From: SZUA-320 sp041612035
GTDB taxonomy: Bacteria > Gemmatimonadota > Gemmatimonadetes > Gemmatimonadales > GWC2-71-9
Assembly (NCBI GenBank): GCA_041612035.1
Contig: JBFILX010000065.1
Span: forward strand, 1-10,056
Direction of reading: 5' to 3'
DNA length: 10,056 nt
The notes beneath the pieces were generated by a model, which was not told the origin of the DNA, did not search any database, and saw nothing but the letters and a program-made list of their open reading frames with translations. Position 1 is the first letter of the stretch, and each line of letters starts with the position of its first letter. Made by a program: the position numbers and the translations under genes. Below are positions 1-6,479 of this stretch, in pieces.

Positions 1-626
1 CGGACCACCGGCGTGAGGCGGTCGAGCTGGCCCATGATCTCGTCCACGTACTCCAGCTTCTTCAGCGCGGGCCAGCCCGCGTAGCGGCTCCGCCAGTTCG
101 ACCGGGGCCGCAGCCACACCGCGAACGTCTCCGCGAAGTCCTCGTCGGGGTGCGACTGGGCGTACCACAGCCGCAGGTGCTGGACGTAGCGCTTGCTGGT
201 GGGGTTGGGCCGGTAGACGCTGGGGTAGCGGGTGGAGGACTTGCCGAACAGTTCGCGCCACCGGCGCCGCCGGTTGAGGGCATAGACATGCTGCAGCACG
301 TGCCCCATCTCGTGCCGCATGATGCGCATGCACTCCGCCGGGGTGCCGCCCTCGACCTCCAGGATCTGGCTCCGCTCCAGCCGGATCAGCCGGGGATGGG
401 CCAGGAAGAACGGGATGGCGAATCCGGCCACGTTGGAGGGCGCGAACCACTCCTCCGAGAGCCAGAGGGTGGGCCGGAGCGAGATGCCGCGCGCGTCCAG
501 TTCCGCGTCGAGCTGGGCCGCGCAGTCCTCGAGCCAGGTGCCCTCCATCGTGATACCCAGGTCGCAGATGCGCTTGTCCAGCAGCCGCTGGCGCGGCCAG
601 GTGGCCCAGGGGAATCGTCGTGGCAT
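1..626 (-). CDS. Putative zinc-binding metallopeptidase (C-terminus beyond the left edge)
   Basis: Translating the complement from the ATG at 626 gives 208 complete codons with no stop before the window edge, so the C-terminus is missing. The zinc-protease motif HEMGH is at residues 105-109. It is followed by an acidic helix, HPDEDFAETFAVWL (159-172), whose Glu166 is a plausible third zinc ligand in gluzincin style. This arrangement, with a hydrophobic beta-rich N-terminal half (LWLSEEWFAP, GFAIPFF), resembles the 'putative zinc-binding metallopeptidase' family (Peptidase_Mx type). I see no signal peptide, so the protein is probably cytoplasmic. The substrate is unknown. The start codon has no Shine-Dalgarno sequence in front of it. 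A weak promoter-like pair would put the transcription start at or next to the ATG, so it may be leaderless. The gene is divergent from the exported propeller gene at 739 and shares its upstream region. Confidence 0.82.
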   Translation of the reverse strand, partial: MPRRFPWATWPRQRLLDKRICDLGITMEGTWLEDCAAQLDAELDARGISLRPTLWLSEEWFAPSNVAGFAIPFFLAHPRLIRLERSQILEVEGGTPAECMRIMRHEMGHVLQHVYALNRRRRWRELFGKSSTRYPSVYRPNPTSKRYVQHLRLWYAQSHPDEDFAETFAVWLRPRSNWRSRYAGWPALKKLEYVDEIMGQLDRLTPVV

Positions 627-631
627 GTCCG

Positions 632-661
632 AATATCCGGCGACGGCGGACCCCGAAGCAA
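632..661 (-). promoter_or_regulatory. Possible promoter of the metallopeptidase gene
   Basis: On the minus strand TTGCTT (complement of 656-661) and GATATT (complement of 632-637) are 18 bases apart. The implied transcription start, about 625-626, coincides with the ATG. The -35 lies in the loop of the 644-675 inverted repeat. The matches are only moderate, so this is a suggestion. Confidence 0.3.
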
Positions 662-675
662 GGTGAGGTCCGCCG
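644..675. promoter_or_regulatory. Inverted repeat in the divergent intergenic region, possible operator
   Basis: The arms CGGCGGACC (644-652) and GGTCCGCCG (667-675) are perfect 9-bp complements around a 14-base spacer. The element lies between the two divergent start codons (626 and 739) and between the candidate promoters for both directions. That is where a shared operator would sit. No T-run follows either arm, so a terminator is unlikely. GC-rich inverted repeats also arise by chance in such a genome. Confidence 0.35.
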
Positions 676-677
676 CT

Positions 678-706
678 CTGGCGCGGGCCCACCCCCCCGC
701 TACCTT
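678..706 (+). promoter_or_regulatory. Candidate promoter of the 739-6401 gene run
   Basis: A -10-like TACCTT is at 701-706, preceded by GC, with a weak -35 (CTGGCG, 678-683) 17 bases upstream. The expected transcription start is near 713, leaving a leader of about 26 bases. The same GC-TAnnTT-G context occurs at 6467-6472, which raises confidence in the -10 call. No other promoter-like sequence was noticed before the downstream genes, so it may drive the whole run. Confidence 0.4.
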
Positions 707-738
707 GAGGGCATCCGCTCCTTCGACCCGGGGTTCCC

Positions 739-2721
739 GTGATCCGTTCCGTCGCACGCCGCGGCCGGCGCCTCGCCGCGCTGACCCTCCTGACCGGCCT
801 GCCGGGCGCCCCGGGCGGGCTCGCGGCCCAGGTGGCGACGATCGAGATCGAGCCGGCGCGAGCCACCCTCACGGCGGGCCGCGCGCTCCAGCTCACCGCG
901 GTGGGGAAGGACGCGGCCGGCCGCGCGGTGGCGCTGGGGGCGGTGGTCTGGGTGACCGCCCCGTTCGACGTGGGCAGCGTGGAGCAGACCGGCCGCTTCC
1001 TGGCGCACCGGCAGGGCCGGGCCCAGGTGTTCGCGCTGGCGGGTGGGCGCACCGGGACGGCGTGGATCACGGTCGAGCCCAAGCCGCCGGCCACCGTGGA
1101 CCTGGCCCCGGCGGTGCCCGAGATCGTGACCGGCGGGAGCACGGTCCTGCAGGCCGTGGCCCGCACCGAGGACGGGGAGCCGCTCCGGCAGGCGCTCTTC
1201 ACCTTCCAGACCAGCGACCCGCGGGTGGCCACGGTGGACCCCGCGGGGGTGGTGGTGGGACGGGGGGAAGGGACCGCGATCCTGGCCGCCACGTCGGGGC
1301 CCGCGCGCGGGGAGACCCGGATCCGGGTGCTGCGCAACCGGGTGGAGCGGTTGAGCCTCACCGGCCCCGCGCAGGCCCGGACCGGAGACGTGCTCCGGTT
1401 CCGGATCACCGCGGAGGACGGACGCGGGCTCCCGGTGCAGGACCCGCCGGTGCGCTGGAGCGTGGGCGGTCCGGGGGCGCAGATCGAGGCCGACGGGGCG
1501 TTCGTGGCGGAGCGGCCGGGTACCTACCTGGTGACCGCCACCGCGGGCGCCGTGGCGGGGACCCACGCGGTGCGGGTGACACCGCGCCCGGCCGCCCGCC
1601 GCCTGGAACTGGTGACCCACGTGCCGCTGGGCGACATCCAGGCCGCGGAGGCGTGGGCGACGGGTGACGCGCTCTACGTCTCCACCCTGGCCGACCGGCT
1701 CTACGTCTTCGACATCCGGGACCCGGCCCGGCCGGTCAAGGTGGACTCGCTCCTGGTCGACGCCCGGATCATCAACGACATCTCCACCACGGCCGACGGC
1801 CGGATCGGGGTGCTGACCCGGGAGGGCGCCTCGTCCCGGCGGAACGGGCTGGTGATCCTCGACCTGAGCGACCCGTTCCGGCCCCGGGTGCTGTCCGAGT
1901 ACACCGAGACGCTGAGCGGCGGGGTGCACAGCGCCTTCATCGAGGGTCACCACGTGTATGCCACCGACGATGCCACCGGCAGCCTGCGCATCATCAGCCT
2001 GGCCGACCCGCGGCAACCCCGGGAGGTCGCCGTCTGGGCCGCGCCCGAGCCCGGCGCCCGCACCCTCGAGGTGATGGGCGAGGTCAGCAGCGCGGGCCGC
2101 TACCTGCACGACGTGCAGGTGCGGGACGGCCTGGCCTACCTGGCGTACTGGCGGCACGGGCTGGTGATCCTCGACGTGGGCGACGGCCGCAAGGGCGGGA
2201 GCCCCGAACGGCCGCAGCTGGTGAGCCGGCTGGTCTGGAACGTCGCCGATCTGTATCCGCCGGACATGGTGGCCGGGGCCCACGCCGTGTTTCGCGCGGG
2301 CCGCTACGTGTTCGTGGGCGACGAGGTCTGGCCCGCGCTCTACGACATCACCAGCCGGAACCGGATCCGGAGCCTGGGCCGGGTGCACGTGGTGGACGTG
2401 AGCGACCTCGAGCGGCCGGTGGAGGTGGCGTTCTACGACGTGCCGGAGGCCGGCAGCCACAACCTGTGGGTCGAGGACGACGTGATGTACATCGGCTATT
2501 ACGAGGCGGGTGTGCGGGCCGTGGACGTGGGCGGGGAGCTGCGGGGCGACCTCCGGGCCCAGGGCCGGGAACTGGGGACCGTCTGGACCGGCTCGCCCGC
2601 CGGGTTCCGGCCCAACCTGCCCATGGCCTGGGGCGCCCAGCCGCACCGCGGCTTCGTCTACAGCAGCGACATCAACAGCGGCCTCTGGGTGACCCGCCTG
2701 GTCGAGACCCGGGCTCCCTGA
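739..2721 (+). CDS. Exported Ig-like / LVIVD-repeat beta-propeller protein
   Basis: This 660-residue protein starts at a GTG and begins with a signal peptide: Arg-rich n-region, hydrophobic LAALTLLTGLPGAPGG, likely cleavage after GLAAQ near residue 31. Three bacterial Ig-like beta domains follow at about 33-112, 117-197 and 202-281, each ending in a short strand such as TAWITVEP or THAVRVTP. Residues about 288-655 form a propeller of LVIVD-type repeats, seen as LYVFDIRDPARPV, NGLVILDLSDPFRPR, LRIISLADPRQPR, HGLVILDVGD, VHVVDVSDLERPV and VRAVDVGG. Blades carry a recurring His (397, 457, 515, 574, 636). Such proteins are surface or periplasmic and probably bind partners; no catalytic motif is visible. 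No Shine-Dalgarno sequence precedes the GTG, but the signal peptide fixes the N-terminus well. It heads a co-directional run that continues into SAM by-product genes, and no functional link is evident. Confidence 0.85.
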   Translation: MIRSVARRGRRLAALTLLTGLPGAPGGLAAQVATIEIEPARATLTAGRALQLTAVGKDAAGRAVALGAVVWVTAPFDVGSVEQTGRFLAHRQGRAQVFALAGGRTGTAWITVEPKPPATVDLAPAVPEIVTGGSTVLQAVARTEDGEPLRQALFTFQTSDPRVATVDPAGVVVGRGEGTAILAATSGPARGETRIRVLRNRVERLSLTGPAQARTGDVLRFRITAEDGRGLPVQDPPVRWSVGGPGAQIEADGAFVAERPGTYLVTATAGAVAGTHAVRVTPRPAARRLELVTHVPLGDIQAAEAWATGDALYVSTLADRLYVFDIRDPARPVKVDSLLVDARIINDISTTADGRIGVLTREGASSRRNGLVILDLSDPFRPRVLSEYTETLSGGVHSAFIEGHHVYATDDATGSLRIISLADPRQPREVAVWAAPEPGARTLEVMGEVSSAGRYLHDVQVRDGLAYLAYWRHGLVILDVGDGRKGGSPERPQLVSRLVWNVADLYPPDMVAGAHAVFRAGRYVFVGDEVWPALYDITSRNRIRSLGRVHVVDVSDLERPVEVAFYDVPEAGSHNLWVEDDVMYIGYYEAGVRAVDVGGELRGDLRAQGRELGTVWTGSPAGFRPNLPMAWGAQPHRGFVYSSDINSGLWVTRLVETRAP

Positions 2722-2747
2722 GTGCCGCCGACAGCGACCCTTTTCGC

Positions 2748-2752
2748 GGAGG
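2748..2752 (+). promoter_or_regulatory. Shine-Dalgarno site that decides the lipoprotein start
   Basis: GGAGG ends 5 bases before the ATG at 2758. It selects that start over an in-frame GTG at 2722, which would add 12 residues in front of the lipoprotein signal. Confidence 0.75.
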
Positions 2753-2757
2753 ACCGA

Positions 2758-3246
2758 ATGCGCGTGTCCCGGATGGCCGTCCTGGCGCTGGTGCTCGCCG
2801 CCTGCTCCCCGCCCGCCCCCCTCGGCTTCACCGACGAGGACCGGGCCATCATCCAGGCCCAGCGGCAGGCGTTCGAGCAGGCGGTGAACGTGGGCGACTG
2901 GATCACGGCGGCCTCGATCTACGAGGAGGACGGGATCGCCATGCCGCCCAACAGTCCGGCGTGGCGGGGACGAATCGCCATCAAGGACGCCCTCACCGCC
3001 GGCCCCGCGCTGGGGGACTTCGTGCTGAGTGACGGGCAGTTCATCACCACCAGGGATTACGCGATCGTCACTGGCACCTACCGCATCGTGGTCATGCCGC
3101 CCGGCGCCACGGTGGCCATCCCGGACACGGGCAAGTACGTCGAGGTCTGGCGTCGCCAGCCGGACGGCGCGTGGAAGCTGGCCCAGGACATCTGGAATTC
3201 CGACCGGTCGATCACGGCCCTGGTGCCCCCGGCCGCGGGGCGCTGA
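2758..3246 (+). CDS. DUF4440/SnoaL-like (NTF2-fold) lipoprotein
   Basis: The 162-residue product begins MRVSRMAVLALVLAAC with a lipobox L13-A14-A15-C16, so it should be lipid-anchored after signal peptidase II cleavage. The mature part reads like a DUF4440/SnoaL-type NTF2-like domain. An N-terminal helix (about 26-45, AIIQAQRQAFEQAVNVGDW) is followed by a helix with YEEDGIAMPPNSPAWRGR, then beta strands ending in YVEVWRRQPDGAWKLAQDIWNSD. These folds form a small ligand pocket; many members are non-catalytic, and no substrate can be named here. The gene follows the propeller gene by 36 bases and precedes mtnP by only 6, so it is probably co-transcribed with the MTA genes. An in-frame upstream GTG (2722) is possible but lacks the good ribosome site. 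Confidence 0.78.
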   Translation: MRVSRMAVLALVLAACSPPAPLGFTDEDRAIIQAQRQAFEQAVNVGDWITAASIYEEDGIAMPPNSPAWRGRIAIKDALTAGPALGDFVLSDGQFITTRDYAIVTGTYRIVVMPPGATVAIPDTGKYVEVWRRQPDGAWKLAQDIWNSDRSITALVPPAAGR

Positions 3247-3252
3247 TCCGGG

Positions 3253-4131
3253 ATGCTGGGGGTCATCGGCGGGAGCGGGCTCTACCAGCTCGACGGGCTC
3301 CGGCACGAACAGTGGGTCCGGGTGGCGAGCCCCTTCGGCGCCCCCTCCGACGAGGTGCTCGTCGGCGAACTGGCGGGCCGGCCGCTGGCCTTCCTGCCGC
3401 GCCACGGCCGCGGGCATCGGCTCCCGCCCGGCGAGATCAACTACCGGGCCAACGTGGACGTGCTGAAGCGGGCGGGCGTGACCGACCTGCTCTCGGTGAG
3501 TGCGGTCGGGTCCCTCCGGGAAGACCTCGCCCCGGGAACCCTGGTGCTGGTGGACCAGTTCATCGACCGGACCCGCGGCCGCCCGGCGAGCTTCTTCGGC
3601 CCCGGTCTCGCCGCCCACGTCTCGCTGGCCGATCCGGTCTGCCCGCGCCTGGGCGACCTGGTGGCCGCGGCCGCCGCGGACGCGGGGGTGCCGGTGCGGC
3701 GCGGGGCCACCTACCTGGTGATCGAAGGGCCCCAGTTCTCCACCCGCGCCGAATCCCACCTCTACCGCCAGTGGGGGGCCGACGTGATCGGGATGACGAA
3801 CCTCCCCGAGGCCCGGCTGGCCCGGGAAGCCGAGCTCTGCTACGCCACCCTGGCGATGGTGACCGACTACGACTGCTGGCACGACCGGGTGGGGGCGGTG
3901 ACCGTCACCGACGTGCTCGCGGTGATGGCGGCCAACGCCGACCGGGCCCGCCAGGTCGTTTCGGCGACCGCGGCCCGGTCGGATCGACGCACCTCGCCCT
4001 GCCCGGCCGGCTGCGACCGGGCGCTCGACCACGCGGTGGTGACGCCCGCCGCCGACCGCGACCCGCGGGTGGCGGCGCGGCTCGACGCGGTGGCGGGCCG
4101 GGTGCTCGGCCCGGTCGCCGCCGAACCCTGA
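3253..4131 (+). CDS. mtnP: S-methyl-5'-thioadenosine phosphorylase
   Basis: This cytoplasmic enzyme should split methylthioadenosine with phosphate into adenine and 5-methylthioribose-1-phosphate. The 292 residues align by eye with human MTAP throughout. Matching motifs are the phosphate-binding GGSG (6-9), RHGRGH (50-55), SAVGSLRED (83-91), DQFIDRTRGRP (101-111), EGPQFSTRAE (158-167), MTNLPE (181-186) and TDYDCWH (204-210). Asp205 and Asp207 match the MTAP residues that favour 6-amino purines (adenine) over hypoxanthine/guanine, where PNP has Asn. The family's usual length is about 280. The ATG follows the lipoprotein stop by 6 bases and the stop is 2 bases before apt, so the gene sits in an operon. 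The product feeds mtnA and the adenine feeds apt, both next door. A preference for methylthioinosine is the main alternative and looks unlikely. It may also accept 5'-deoxyadenosine. Confidence 0.93.
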   Translation: MLGVIGGSGLYQLDGLRHEQWVRVASPFGAPSDEVLVGELAGRPLAFLPRHGRGHRLPPGEINYRANVDVLKRAGVTDLLSVSAVGSLREDLAPGTLVLVDQFIDRTRGRPASFFGPGLAAHVSLADPVCPRLGDLVAAAAADAGVPVRRGATYLVIEGPQFSTRAESHLYRQWGADVIGMTNLPEARLAREAELCYATLAMVTDYDCWHDRVGAVTVTDVLAVMAANADRARQVVSATAARSDRRTSPCPAGCDRALDHAVVTPAADRDPRVAARLDAVAGRVLGPVAAEP

Positions 4132-4133
4132 CC

Positions 4134-4670
4134 ATGGACCACGAGCGGCTCCGCGGCCTCGTCCGCACCATCCCCGACCACCCCAGGCCGGGGATCCTCT
4201 TCCGCGACATCACCACCCTGCTCAAGGACCCGGCCGGGTTCCGCGAGGCGGTGGACGGGCTGGCGGGCCCCCACGAGGCCAACGCCGTCACCGCCGTCGC
4301 CGGCATCGAGGCCCGCGGGTTCATCCTGGGCGGGGCGGTGGCCCACCGGCTCGGCGTCGGGTTCGTCCCGGTGCGGAAACACGGCAAGCTCCCGGCCGCG
4401 GTGGTGGGGCACGACTACGAGCTGGAGTACGGCACCGACCGGGTGGAGATGCACCTCGACGCGGTGACGGCGGGACACCGGGTGCTGCTGGTGGACGACC
4501 TGATGGCCACCGGGGGAACCGCGGAGGCCGCGGTCACCCTCGTCCGACTGGCGGGGGGGGAGGTGATCGAGGCCTGCTTCGTCATCGAGCTGCCGGACCT
4601 CGGCGGCCGGGAGCGGCTCGAGCGGCTCGGCGTGCCCGTGCGGTCGCTCCTCACCTTCTCCGGCCACTGA
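4134..4670 (+). CDS. apt: Adenine phosphoribosyltransferase
   Basis: The enzyme converts adenine and PRPP into AMP and pyrophosphate in the cytoplasm. The 178 residues have normal length for the family (about 170-180). Visible motifs are the N-terminal RTIPDHPRPGILFRDIT (11-27), AGIEARGF (56-63), the adenine-site flexible loop region VRKHGKLP (80-87) and the PRPP-binding loop VLLVDDLMATGGTA (117-130). The ATG lies 2 bases after the mtnP stop and the TGA is 1 base before the mtnA ATG, so translation of all three is probably coupled. The reading frame is open for another 960 bases upstream, but those positions code mtnP in a different frame, and the ATG at 4134 gives the canonical N-terminus. 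Its place between mtnP and mtnA implies that it recaptures the adenine released by MtnP. Confidence 0.95.
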   Translation: MDHERLRGLVRTIPDHPRPGILFRDITTLLKDPAGFREAVDGLAGPHEANAVTAVAGIEARGFILGGAVAHRLGVGFVPVRKHGKLPAAVVGHDYELEYGTDRVEMHLDAVTAGHRVLLVDDLMATGGTAEAAVTLVRLAGGEVIEACFVIELPDLGGRERLERLGVPVRSLLTFSGH

Positions 4671-4671
4671 G

Positions 4672-5760
4672 ATGACGGGCACGGCCCCGCCGCGTCCCCT
4701 GCGCGTGGCGTCCGACGGGTGGTCGGTGGAGATCCTGGACCAGACCCGGCTCCCGCACGAGGTCCGGGAGGTGCGGCTCACGACCCTCGACCAGGCGGTG
4801 GAGGCGATCGCCACCATGCAGGTGCGGGGCGCGCCGCTCATCGGGATCACGGCGGCGTACGGGGTGTGCCTCGCGCTCATGACCGACGACTCCGACCTCG
4901 CGCTGGACGATGCCATCGCCGCGCTGGCGGCCACCCGGCCCACCGCGGTGAACCTGCAGCACGCCCTCGCCGCCATGCGCGAGGCGGTACAGGCCCACCC
5001 GCCGGGCCGCCGGGCCGAGCCCGCGTACGCGGCGGCGGCCGCGCTGGCGCGGACGGAGGTCGAGGCCTGCCGCGCCATCGGCGACCATGGGCTGACGATC
5101 CTCCAGGAGCTGCGCCAGACCCGCGCGCCCGACCGCGCGGTGCGCGTGCTCACCCACTGCAACGCCGGGTGGCTCGCCACGCTCGAGTACGGGACCGCGC
5201 TCGCCCCGGTGTACCGGGCGCGGGAGGAGGGGCTGCCGGTCGAGGTGTGGGTGGACGAGACCCGACCCCGGAACCAGGGCTGGCTCACCGCCTGGGAACT
5301 GGCCCAGGCCGGGGTACCGCACACCGTGGTGAGCGACACCACCGCGGGCCACCTGATCCAGCGCGGCGAGGTGGACGTGGTGCTGGTGGGCACCGACCGC
5401 ACCACCAGGGTGGGCGACGTGTGCAACAAGATCGGCACCTATCCGCTGGCCCTCGCGGCGGCGGCGGCCGACGTCCCGTTCTACGCCGCGGTCCCGTCGT
5501 CATCGATCGACTGGGAGGCGACCGACTGGCAGGCGATCCCGATCGAGGAGCGGGGCGCCGAGGAGGTGCGCTGGGTCCGCGGCCGGGACCCCTCGGGGCG
5601 GCCGATCCAGGCGGCCCCGGGTCCGGTCGAGACCGCGGTGCGGAACGTGGCCTTCGACGTGACCCCGGCCCGGTACCTGAGCGGCCTCATCACCGAGCGG
5701 GGGGTGTGCCGGGCCACCCGGGCCGGACTGCTCCGCCTCTTCCCCGAGCGCAAGCGGTGA
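4672..5760 (+). CDS. mtnA: Methylthioribose-1-phosphate isomerase (possibly also 5-deoxyribose-1-phosphate)
   Basis: The enzyme isomerises the aldose 5-methylthioribose-1-phosphate to methylthioribulose-1-phosphate. It belongs to the eIF2B-like aldose-phosphate isomerase family, and its 362 residues are the typical length. Motifs seen are ATMQVRGAPLIGITAAYG (47-64), RPTAVNL (89-95), THCNAG with the catalytic Cys163 (161-166), VDETRPRNQG (194-203), SDTTAGHL (221-228), GTDR with the catalytic Asp242 (240-243), GDVCNKIGTYPLAL (248-261) and the C-terminal NVAFDVTPARYLSGLITERG region (325-344). Around the active site it has GWLAT after THCNA and GTDRTT in place of the commoner GADRIAANG pattern, so it belongs to a distinct branch. 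It starts 1 base after apt and overlaps the aldolase by 4 bases. That context places it in the MTA/5'-deoxyadenosine route and argues against generic eIF2B-like annotation. Confidence 0.93.
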   Translation: MTGTAPPRPLRVASDGWSVEILDQTRLPHEVREVRLTTLDQAVEAIATMQVRGAPLIGITAAYGVCLALMTDDSDLALDDAIAALAATRPTAVNLQHALAAMREAVQAHPPGRRAEPAYAAAAALARTEVEACRAIGDHGLTILQELRQTRAPDRAVRVLTHCNAGWLATLEYGTALAPVYRAREEGLPVEVWVDETRPRNQGWLTAWELAQAGVPHTVVSDTTAGHLIQRGEVDVVLVGTDRTTRVGDVCNKIGTYPLALAAAAADVPFYAAVPSSSIDWEATDWQAIPIEERGAEEVRWVRGRDPSGRPIQAAPGPVETAVRNVAFDVTPARYLSGLITERGVCRATRAGLLRLFPERKR

Positions 5761-6401
5761 CCGCCGATCTCCGGTCCCGCCTGGTGGACGCCGCCCGGGC
5801 CACGGTGGCGCGCGGGCTGAGCTACGGCACCACGGGCAACGTGAGCGTCCGGACCGCGGAGGGGATGCTGATCAGCCCCACGGGGTGGCGGCTCGACGCG
5901 CTCACCCCGGCGTCACTGGTGGCCGTGGGCCCGGACGGGCGGGTGACCGGCCCCGGCGAACCGTCGAGCGAGTGGCGGCTGCACCGCGACATCTACCGGG
6001 CCCGCCCCGAGGCCGGCGCGGTGGTGCACGCCCACCCGCGCTTCGCGACCACCCTCTCCTGCCTCCGGCTGGACCTGCCGCCGGTGCACTACATGCTGGC
6101 CGCGGCGGGCCCCGGCGTCCGCTGCGCCGCCTACGCCACCTTCGGCACCGAGGCGCTTTCAACCCACGCCGTCGCGGCGCTCGAGGGGCGCCGGGCGTGT
6201 CTCCTGGCCAACCACGGCCTCGTGGCCTTCGGCACCGACCCGGAGGAGGCGGTCGGGGTGGCGCTGGAGGTGGAGATGGTGGCCGAGTACTTCTGGCGGG
6301 CCCGCGCGGTGGGCGAGCCGGTCACCCTGTCGGCGGCCGAGATGGACGAGGTCATGGCCCGGTTCGCCGCCTACCGAACACGCCCCGAAACCGGTCGCTG
6401 A
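5757..6401 (+). CDS. FucA-like class II aldolase, predicted methylthioribulose-1-phosphate aldolase
   Basis: This zinc-dependent class II aldolase (214 residues, FucA/AraD fold) has every residue of the E. coli L-fuculose-phosphate aldolase site: Glu72 in EPSSEWRLH (68-76), His91 and His93 in VVHAHP (89-94), and His153 in NHGL (152-155). Phosphate-binding turns TTGNVS (25-30) and SPTG (40-43) are present. The stretch HYMLAAAG...YATFGTEALS (111-135) is a FucA hallmark absent from the MtnB dehydratase. Set beside mtnA, the likely substrate is methylthioribulose-1-phosphate, giving dihydroxyacetone phosphate and a methylthio-acetaldehyde. 5-Deoxyribulose-1-phosphate, giving acetaldehyde, is equally plausible (ald2 or drdA role). 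The GTG start overlaps the mtnA stop in a GTGA junction. An upstream in-frame extension would lie inside mtnA. A true fuculose aldolase is less likely because no fucose genes are nearby. Confidence 0.86.
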   Translation: MTADLRSRLVDAARATVARGLSYGTTGNVSVRTAEGMLISPTGWRLDALTPASLVAVGPDGRVTGPGEPSSEWRLHRDIYRARPEAGAVVHAHPRFATTLSCLRLDLPPVHYMLAAAGPGVRCAAYATFGTEALSTHAVAALEGRRACLLANHGLVAFGTDPEEAVGVALEVEMVAEYFWRARAVGEPVTLSAAEMDEVMARFAAYRTRPETGR

Positions 6402-6421
6402 AACGATTGCAACGCCAGGGC

Positions 6422-6441
6422 GTATTGCGGTATCTCAATAC
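6422..6441. promoter_or_regulatory. AT-rich inverted repeat, possible activator site
   Basis: GTATTG (6422-6427) and CAATAC (6436-6441) are perfect complements around an 8-base spacer. Its centre is about 47 bases upstream of the transcription start implied by the TAGATT at 6467, a usual activator position, and that promoter has no recognisable -35. The AT content stands out strongly from its surroundings. A 6-bp GC hairpin (6445-6450 with 6456-6461) follows without a T-run. Confidence 0.4.
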
Positions 6442-6466
6442 CCGGGGCCGGTGTGCGGCCCGCCGC

Positions 6467-6472
6467 TAGATT
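6467..6472 (+). promoter_or_regulatory. Probable -10 element (TAGATT) of the small exported protein gene
   Basis: TAGATT sits in the context GC-TAnnTT-GnGG, which is also seen at 701-706. The expected start near 6479 gives a leader of about 75 bases. No -35 is visible 16-18 bases upstream (6443-6450 is GC only), so the promoter may depend on a regulator. Confidence 0.45.
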
Positions 6473-6479
6473 GCGGACT

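Noticed and set aside
150..1667. A 505-residue plus-strand open frame covering the metallopeptidase and the start of the propeller gene
   Set aside because: It is Arg/Gly/Pro-rich without any motif, and overlaps a HEMGH protease on the other strand and a clear signal peptide gene in another frame.
700..4032. A 3.3-kb open frame on the minus strand opposite the propeller, lipoprotein and mtnP genes (1110 residues)
   Set aside because: The translation is rich in His, Gly, Arg, Pro and Val without domains, as expected for the antisense of GC-rich genes that rarely offer stop codons. The opposite strand codes three recognisable proteins.
3171..4133. An upstream in-frame extension of apt
   Set aside because: It runs through mtnP in another frame with low-complexity composition. 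The ATG at 4134 gives the normal Apt N-terminus.
5757..6401. MtnB (methylthioribulose-1-phosphate dehydratase) as the identity of the class II aldolase-fold protein
   Set aside because: The Glu in EPSSEW and the HYMLAAAG...YATFGTEALS stretch follow FucA. MtnB-specific patterns are missing, and no mtnC or mtnD follows.
6445..6461. A rho-independent terminator after the aldolase gene
   Set aside because: There is only a 6-bp GC stem and no T-run, and it abuts the next promoter's -10. Termination there is not supported.
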